Below the pieces are notes generated by a model. The model was not told the DNA's origin, did no database searches, and was given only the letters and a program-made list of their open reading frames with translations. 64,000 nucleotides of DNA from DATAAP01 sp041690495 (lineage in GTDB: Bacteria; Pseudomonadota; Alphaproteobacteria; CACIAM-22H2): positions 124,001 through 188,000 of the forward strand of contig JAWLHE010000008.1 of NCBI GenBank assembly GCA_041690495.1. The letters are read 5' to 3'. A program made the translations under genes and the position numbers. This document shows positions 59,877 to 64,000 of the stretch, one piece after another (position 1 is the first letter of the stretch; each line of letters opens with the position of its first letter).

Positions 59877-60716
59877 TCAGTCTTTCGGCCTGAACGTCGC
59901 CAGCATGTCTGCAACCGGCCCGGCCGCGTCGGTCGCAAGCATGCCGACGACGTGATAGCCGGCGTCAACGTGATGGACCTCGCCGGTGACGCCGGCGCTC
60001 AGATCGCTGAGCAGGTAGAGGCCTGCGCCGCCGACCTCCTCGATGGTCACGTTGCGCCGCAGCGGCGAGTTCAGCTCGTTCCATTTGAGAATGTAGCGGA
60101 AGTCGCCGATGCCGGAGGCCGCGAGCGTCTTGATCGGCCCTGCGGAGATCGCATTGACGCGGACCTTCTGGCGTCCGACATCGGCGGCGAGATAGCGCAC
60201 GCTCGCCTCGAGCGCCGCCTTGGCGACGCCCATCACGTTGTAATGCGGCATCACGCGCTCGGCGCCGTAATAGGTGAGGGTAAGCAGGCTGCCGCCGTTC
60301 GGCATCAGCTTCGCCGCGCGCCGGCACACGTCGGTGAAGGAGAAGCACGAGATGTCGAGCGTGCGCAGGAAGTTCTCGCGCGTCGTGTCGATGTACCTGC
60401 CCTTGAGCTCATCCTTGTCGGAGAAGGCGATGGCATGGACGACGAAATCAAGCGAACCCCAGCTTTTCTCGAGCTCGCCGAAAACCCCGCCGAGGCTCGC
60501 TTCGTCGGTCACGTCGCAGGGCAGCACGAGTTTCGCCCCGACTTCGCTGGCCAGCGGCCGCACGCGCTTCTCGAGCGCTTCGCCCTGATAGGTGAAGGCC
60601 AGCTCGGCGCCATGCTCGGCGACCGACTTGGCGATGCCCCAGGCGATCGAGCGGTCATTCGCGACTCCCATGACGAGCCCGCGCTTCCCGGCCATCAAGG
60701 GTCGCGACTCATTCAT
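59877..60716 (-). CDS. fabI: Enoyl-[acyl-carrier-protein] reductase FabI
   Basis: 279-residue short-chain dehydrogenase-type enoyl-ACP reductase of fatty acid synthesis II. NADH site: 'GLVMGVANDRSIAWGIA'. Catalytic residues fit Y149, Y159 and K166 in the region 'LTYYGAERVMPHYNVMGVAK', the FabI-specific spacing. 'HAIAFSDKDELKGRY' is also typical. Start ATG 60716. It lies upstream of aroC, an arrangement common in alphaproteobacteria with FabI as a triclosan target. Confidence 0.97.
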   Translation of the reverse strand: MNESRPLMAGKRGLVMGVANDRSIAWGIAKSVAEHGAELAFTYQGEALEKRVRPLASEVGAKLVLPCDVTDEASLGGVFGELEKSWGSLDFVVHAIAFSDKDELKGRYIDTTRENFLRTLDISCFSFTDVCRRAAKLMPNGGSLLTLTYYGAERVMPHYNVMGVAKAALEASVRYLAADVGRQKVRVNAISAGPIKTLAASGIGDFRYILKWNELNSPLRRNVTIEEVGGAGLYLLSDLSAGVTGEVHHVDAGYHVVGMLATDAAGPVADMLATFRPKD

Positions 60717-60814
60717 TGTAACGCCATGCTCCAGTTGCAGAAACGGGCGCTGATCCTACACCATGCGCGGGTGGGCGCAAACGCGCATTGCGCGCTGCAA
60801 CAAGCGGCCGGGCG

Positions 60815-61147
60815 CTACAGGTCTGGCTTTGCCGGGCTGTCGAGCCGCTGGAGAATCGCCTGACACTGCTCCTCGGGCAGCTCGCAGATGACGGCGATCA
60901 GCTGGCGCAGCCGCCGCCGCGTCGCATGGAGCTGGTCGACGAGATCGAGCACCAGCGGCAGCGCGTCCTCGTCGAGTGCCAGGTCGCGGCGGAATTCGGC
61001 GATCATCTGGGCGCGGGCGAAGTCCGCCTCGCTGAATGCGTACTCGCCGGCGCTCTTGAGCGGAATGATCCAGCGCCGCTCGATCCACAACGCGAGCTCG
61101 TCCTGGCTGATGCCGCAGGCGGCGAGGACCTCCGATGCCGCCCTCAT
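60815..61147 (-). CDS. cbpM: Chaperone modulatory protein CbpM
   Basis: 110-residue helical protein of the CbpM family, which in E. coli binds the J domain of CbpA and inhibits it. Visible are 'LAACGISQDELALWIERRWI' and 'LRQLIAVICELPEEQCQAIL'. It starts at ATG 61147, overlapping the stop of the J-protein gene as ATGA, so partner and modulator are made together. The small size and the J-protein neighbour make the call fairly sure although the sequence is divergent. Confidence 0.82.
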   Translation of the reverse strand: MRAASEVLAACGISQDELALWIERRWIIPLKSAGEYAFSEADFARAQMIAEFRRDLALDEDALPLVLDLVDQLHATRRRLRQLIAVICELPEEQCQAILQRLDSPAKPDL

Positions 61148-62040
61148 TTCTTGAATCCGAGCCGTGTTCGGACGTCGTCCTCGCGGCCGGCGGACCAGCC
61201 TTCGACGAAGCGGGTCAGCTCGGGATCGGGCGGCTCGGGCAGGACGACCTTGAGCCGGACATACTGATCGCCGCGGGTCCGGCTCTTGCGATCGAGTATG
61301 CCGCGGCCCTTGAGGCGCAGCACGGTTCCCGTATTGGCGTTCTTCGGCACGTTCATCATGACGTCGCCGTCGACCGTCGGCACGGTGATCCTGCCGCCCA
61401 GCACCGCCTCGGAGAGGCTGATCGGCAGTTCGAGATGAACGTCGTTGTCCTTGCGCGTGAAATAGGCGTGCGGCTGCAGGTGCACCTCGATATAGGCGTC
61501 CCCGGGCGGCCCCCCGCCGAATCCGGGCTGCCCCTGGCCTCTGAGGCGCAGCGTCTGCCGGTCCTCGGTTCCCGGCGGGATCGTGACGTCGAGCACCTTT
61601 CCGTCGGCCATCGTGACGCGCTTCTTTGCGCCGGTCGCGGCCTCGAGGAAGTCGACCGGCATTACATAAGACACGTCCGTGCCGCGCGCCCGGAACTCGC
61701 GCGCGCGCGCGCGCCCGAACAGATCGGCGAACAGGTCTTCGGCATCGAAGCCGCTGCCGTACTTGGCGCCTTCGGGGCTTTCGGCATAGGCGCGGTAGTA
61801 CTGCCGCTCCGGCCGCGCGGCGCCGCTCGCGTCGATCTCGCCGCGGTCGAACTGCGCGCGCTTCTGCGGATCCGACAGCAAATCGTACGCGGCCGAGATG
61901 TCCTTGAACTTCGCCGCCGCCTCTGCATTGCCGGGGTTGAGATCGGGGTGCAGCTTCTTCGCGAGCTGCCGGTACTTCTTCTTGATCTCGTCGGCGCTGG
62001 CATCGCGCTTGACGCCGAGAACTTCATAGGGATCGCGCAT
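61144..62040 (-). CDS. cbpA: CbpA-type J-domain protein (DnaJ without zinc finger)
   Basis: 298-residue co-chaperone of Hsp70. J domain residues 1-70 with HPD at 31-33 ('KKLHPDLNPGN'). The protein lacks the Cys-rich zinc fingers of DnaJ and continues with two beta-barrel client-binding domains including 'ATGAKKRVTMADGKVLDVTI', 'GPPGDAYIEVHLQPHAYF' and 'RTRGDQYVRLKVVLPEPP'. This layout defines CbpA, helped here by the CbpM modulator. Start ATG 62040. Confidence 0.92.
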   Translation of the reverse strand: MRDPYEVLGVKRDASADEIKKKYRQLAKKLHPDLNPGNAEAAAKFKDISAAYDLLSDPQKRAQFDRGEIDASGAARPERQYYRAYAESPEGAKYGSGFDAEDLFADLFGRARAREFRARGTDVSYVMPVDFLEAATGAKKRVTMADGKVLDVTIPPGTEDRQTLRLRGQGQPGFGGGPPGDAYIEVHLQPHAYFTRKDNDVHLELPISLSEAVLGGRITVPTVDGDVMMNVPKNANTGTVLRLKGRGILDRKSRTRGDQYVRLKVVLPEPPDPELTRFVEGWSAGREDDVRTRLGFKK

Positions 62041-62060
62041 CGGCCGTTTCGTCGTTCAAG

Positions 62061-62089
62061 GAAAAGAGGGCGACGGTCGTCGTCGCCCT
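62061..62089 (-). terminator. Intrinsic terminator of the glycine-zipper lipoprotein gene
   Basis: On the minus strand a 9-bp perfect stem (AGGGCGACG, 5-nt loop, CGTCGCCCT; plus coordinates 62067-62089) is followed by CTTTTC. It sits between the lipoprotein gene and cbpA, which are in the same direction, and would separate the two transcripts. Confidence 0.65.
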
Positions 62090-62117
62090 ACGACCGCCGT
62101 ATCCCCAAGGTAGGATG

Positions 62118-62585
62118 TCAGTTGACGACCTTCCAGCTTCCATCCGGTTGACGGCAGGCGGTGCCGTAGGCCTGCTCTGTCTTGCCGCCGATGGTAACCG
62201 TCGACTGGTATTCGCGGCACGGATTGCCGGCGCTGTCGGTGCCCTGGCGGATCGGCGTCACGGCGCCGGAATGGCCGCTTTCCGGATTGCTCCAGGTGAT
62301 TTGCTGCCCGACCGGCGCGGTGTGGGCGCGCTCCTGGGCCTGTTGTGCCGCGGCGACGTCGGCCCTGTCGAGCGACCGGCCGATCTCGCGGCCGGCGAAG
62401 GCGCCGAGCAGCGAGCCGGCAACCGATGCGATGATGCGGCCGCTGCCGCCGCCGATCTGCGAGCCGGCCGCGGCGCCGCCGATGCCGCCGAGAATCGTGC
62501 CCCATTCCGCCTTTTCCTGGCCCTGCGTGCATGCCGCGACGCCAAGCATCAGTACGGCCATCGCTGCAGTTCGTGTCGTCTTCAT
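62118..62585 (-). CDS. RT0821/Lpp0805-family surface antigen lipoprotein with glycine zipper
   Basis: 155-residue lipoprotein. The signal peptide ends in lipobox VAAC (Cys near residue 19, 'LMLGVAACTQGQ'). A glycine-zipper stretch 'GGIGGAAAGSQIGGGSGRI' (membrane-spanning or oligomerising) follows, then a beta domain of the 17-kDa antigen type with 'CREYQSTVTIGGKTEQAYG' and two late cysteines. Probably in the outer membrane. Start ATG 62585. Function unknown, possibly envelope integrity. Confidence 0.85.
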   Translation of the reverse strand: MKTTRTAAMAVLMLGVAACTQGQEKAEWGTILGGIGGAAAGSQIGGGSGRIIASVAGSLLGAFAGREIGRSLDRADVAAAQQAQERAHTAPVGQQITWSNPESGHSGAVTPIRQGTDSAGNPCREYQSTVTIGGKTEQAYGTACRQPDGSWKVVN

Positions 62586-62782
62586 CTGCTGATCCCTCTC
62601 AAGACGTTGCTGCGAGAGGCTCATTGGCTCGGTCTTGGGTCTTGCCTGGACTCGCAAGCCCTTCCATCCCGCAAAGGCTATGGCGCCGCCGGAACAAGGC
62701 GCTCGCGACGCACGCGCGAAACCCTTATACAACAGAGCCAATAGCGAGTGTAGGGCGCACACCGGACGCCGGGTTTGACATT

Positions 62783-63382
62783 ATGGACAAAAGTATCGCT
62801 GCCGAGCTTGCCGATCCGCTGATGCATTTCCATGCATGGATGAAGGAGGCCGAAGCGGGCGAGCCGAACGATCCGAACGCGATGGCGGTCGCCACGGTCG
62901 ACGCGTCCGGCCAGCCGTCGGTTCGCATGGTGCTGCTCAAGGGCATCGATCGCGGCGGGTTCGTGTTCTATACCAACCTCGAGAGCCGCAAGGGCCGCGA
63001 CCTCGCGGCGAATCCGCGCGCGGCGCTGCTGTTCCACTGGAAGTCGCTCAAGCGCCAGGTGCGGGTCGAAGGGCCGGCCGAGCCGGTCGAACCGGCGGAG
63101 GCCGACGCCTATTTCGCTTCGCGGCCGCGCGGCAGCCGGATCGGCGCATGGGCATCGCGGCAGTCGCGGCCGCTGGCCTCGCGCTTCGAGCTGGAGAAGC
63201 GCGCGGCCGAGTATGCGGCCAAGTTCGGCCTGGGCGAGATTCCCCGCCCGGAGTTCTGGTCGGGCTTTCGGGTGATTCCGCAGAAGATGGAGTTCTGGCA
63301 AGACAGGCCGTTCCGCCTCCACGATCGCCTCGTCTATCATCGCGATGGCGCCGGCTGGCGGACCGAGCGCCTGTTTCCCTGA
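62783..63382 (+). CDS. pdxH: Pyridoxamine 5'-phosphate oxidase
   Basis: 199-residue FMN enzyme that oxidises PNP and PMP to PLP, last step of vitamin B6 synthesis. FMN and substrate residues lie in 'PSVRMVLLKGIDRGGFVFYT', 'NLESRKGRDLAANPRAALLF', 'RQVRVEGPAEPV' and 'ASRQSRPLASR'. Typical length. ATG 62783 is the plausible start; an upstream frame to 62531 overlaps the divergent lipoprotein region. Followed 11 nt later by the cation transporter. Confidence 0.95.
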   Translation: MDKSIAAELADPLMHFHAWMKEAEAGEPNDPNAMAVATVDASGQPSVRMVLLKGIDRGGFVFYTNLESRKGRDLAANPRAALLFHWKSLKRQVRVEGPAEPVEPAEADAYFASRPRGSRIGAWASRQSRPLASRFELEKRAAEYAAKFGLGEIPRPEFWSGFRVIPQKMEFWQDRPFRLHDRLVYHRDGAGWRTERLFP

Positions 63383-63393
63383 GCGGAGCTCCG

Positions 63394-64000
63394 ATGGCAG
63401 GTTCGCCGGCGAGACCGAGCAGCACGGTCGATCACGACGGCCTGATGCGGCGCGCGACGTATGCCTCGGTGACGGTCGCGGCGATCCTGATCGTCATCAA
63501 GGTCGCGGCGTGGGTGCTCACCGGCTCGGTCAGCGTGCTGTCGAGCCTGCTCGACTCGCTGCTTGACGCGCTCGCCTCCCTCGTCAATCTGTTCGCCATC
63601 CGCCATGCTCTGACCCCCGCCGACCGCGAGCACCGATTCGGCCACGGCAAAGCCGAGCCGCTGGCAGGACTGGCACAGGCGGCGTTCATTACCGGCTCCG
63701 CCCTGCTGCTGCTGGTCGAGGCCGTCCGCCGCCTCGGCGCACCCCGGCCGGTCGAGCAAGGCGGGATCGGCATCGCCGTGATGGTGATCGCGATCGTGCT
63801 GACGATCGCACTCGTCGCCTATCAGCGCCGTGTGGCGGCACGCACCGGTTCGTTCGCGATCAGCGCCGACCGGCTGCATTACGCGGGCGACCTCCTGCTC
63901 AACAGCAGCGTCATCGTCTCGCTGGTGCTGTCGGTGTGGTTCGGGTTCGACCTCGCCGATCCGCTGTTCGGCATCGCCATCGGCCTCTATATTCTGGTCA
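63394..64000 (+). CDS. Cation diffusion facilitator transporter (N-terminal part)
   Basis: First 202 residues of a CDF-family metal/H+ antiporter, cut by the window edge. Metal site A can be read as D54 and D58 ('SLLDSLLDAL') with H162 and D166 ('LHYAGDLLLN'), the DD/HD pattern of Zn/Fe exporters such as FieF. At least five transmembrane helices are visible. The linking loop has 'HRFGHGKAEPLAGLAQ'. Start at ATG 63394 behind pdxH. The C-terminal cytoplasmic domain is not seen, so metal preference is open. Confidence 0.9.
   Translation, partial: MAGSPARPSSTVDHDGLMRRATYASVTVAAILIVIKVAAWVLTGSVSVLSSLLDSLLDALASLVNLFAIRHALTPADREHRFGHGKAEPLAGLAQAAFITGSALLLLVEAVRRLGAPRPVEQGGIGIAVMVIAIVLTIALVAYQRRVAARTGSFAISADRLHYAGDLLLNSSVIVSLVLSVWFGFDLADPLFGIAIGLYILV

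Noticed and set aside
58824..60863. 679-codon plus-strand ORF opposite aroC and fabI
   Set aside because: Crosses two real genes in antisense and has no motifs.

Overview
The window is a dense, high-GC stretch of a bacterial chromosome, almost certainly from an alphaproteobacterium (Rhodospirillales or Hyphomicrobiales-like). The evidence is the gene content: aerobic-type cobaltochelatase cobS/cobT preceded by a J-domain gene, an xseB-ispA-dxs block with tlyA nearby, proteins of the DUF3775, DUF1194, DUF6152/DUF6644 and RT0821/Lpp0805 families, two TAXI-type TRAP transporters, and dispersed palindromic repeats of kinds I recall from alphaproteobacterial genomes. No rRNA, tRNA, CRISPR array, transposase or phage gene was recognised. 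Most long ORFs opposite real genes are antisense shadows caused by GC-rich third codon positions.

Layout. 1-5.5 kb: one tightly coupled operon with the end of an SsuC/TauC-type ABC permease, a two-subunit class I fumarase/tartrate dehydratase, a lone fumarate-reductase-type flavoprotein, and two 2-hydroxyacid dehydrogenases of unrelated folds. It looks like uptake and oxidation of a hydroxy-acid. 5.5-10.3 kb: a methyltransferase, then an acyl-CoA dehydrogenase, a CaiB/BaiF CoA-transferase and a mesaconyl/itaconyl-CoA hydratase-like protein (acyl-CoA catabolism), with a MOSC protein on the other strand. 10.3-14 kb: J-domain protein, cobS, cobT (cobalt insertion for B12). 14-23 kb: dienelactone hydrolase, phytase-like esterase lipoprotein, RlpA, then a minus-strand series (EamA transporter, MmgE/PrpD) and small envelope and metabolic genes including a tandem pair of exported histidine phosphatases. 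23-27 kb: first TAXI-TRAP system, with a strong terminator hairpin between receptor and permease. 27-33.5 kb: RlmM-like methyltransferase, a YkvA/DUF1232 gene broken by a frameshift, a DUF1194 protein, a polytopic membrane protein, an inositol-phosphatase-type enzyme, TetR, a macro-domain protein and small secreted or cytoplasmic unknowns.

33.5-39.6 kb: a second TAXI-TRAP system facing an IorA/IorB-type molybdenum hydroxylase across a 519-bp intergenic region. 39.6-40.25 kb: five palindromic repeats crowded around a small GIY-YIG nuclease gene, the most unusual structure in the window. 40.25-42.3 kb: thiC under a TPP riboswitch. 42.5-52 kb: the HDAC-like / xseB / ispA / dxs / tlyA housekeeping neighbourhood, interrupted between dxs and tlyA by a repeat element, a rhodanese, an AraC regulator and a MATE pump. 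52-64 kb: PAS-like protein, XRE regulator, rhodanese, a short MetE-type methionine synthase coupled to a PH-like membrane protein and a TTC38-type TPR protein, a PEP-CTERM protein, metallophosphoesterase, aroC, fabI, the cbpM/cbpA chaperone pair, a glycine-zipper lipoprotein, pdxH and the start of a cation-diffusion transporter.

Many neighbours are joined by ATGA, GTGA or TTGA start-stop overlaps, so translational coupling is the rule here. All functional calls come from reading motifs and gene order; no database search was possible.
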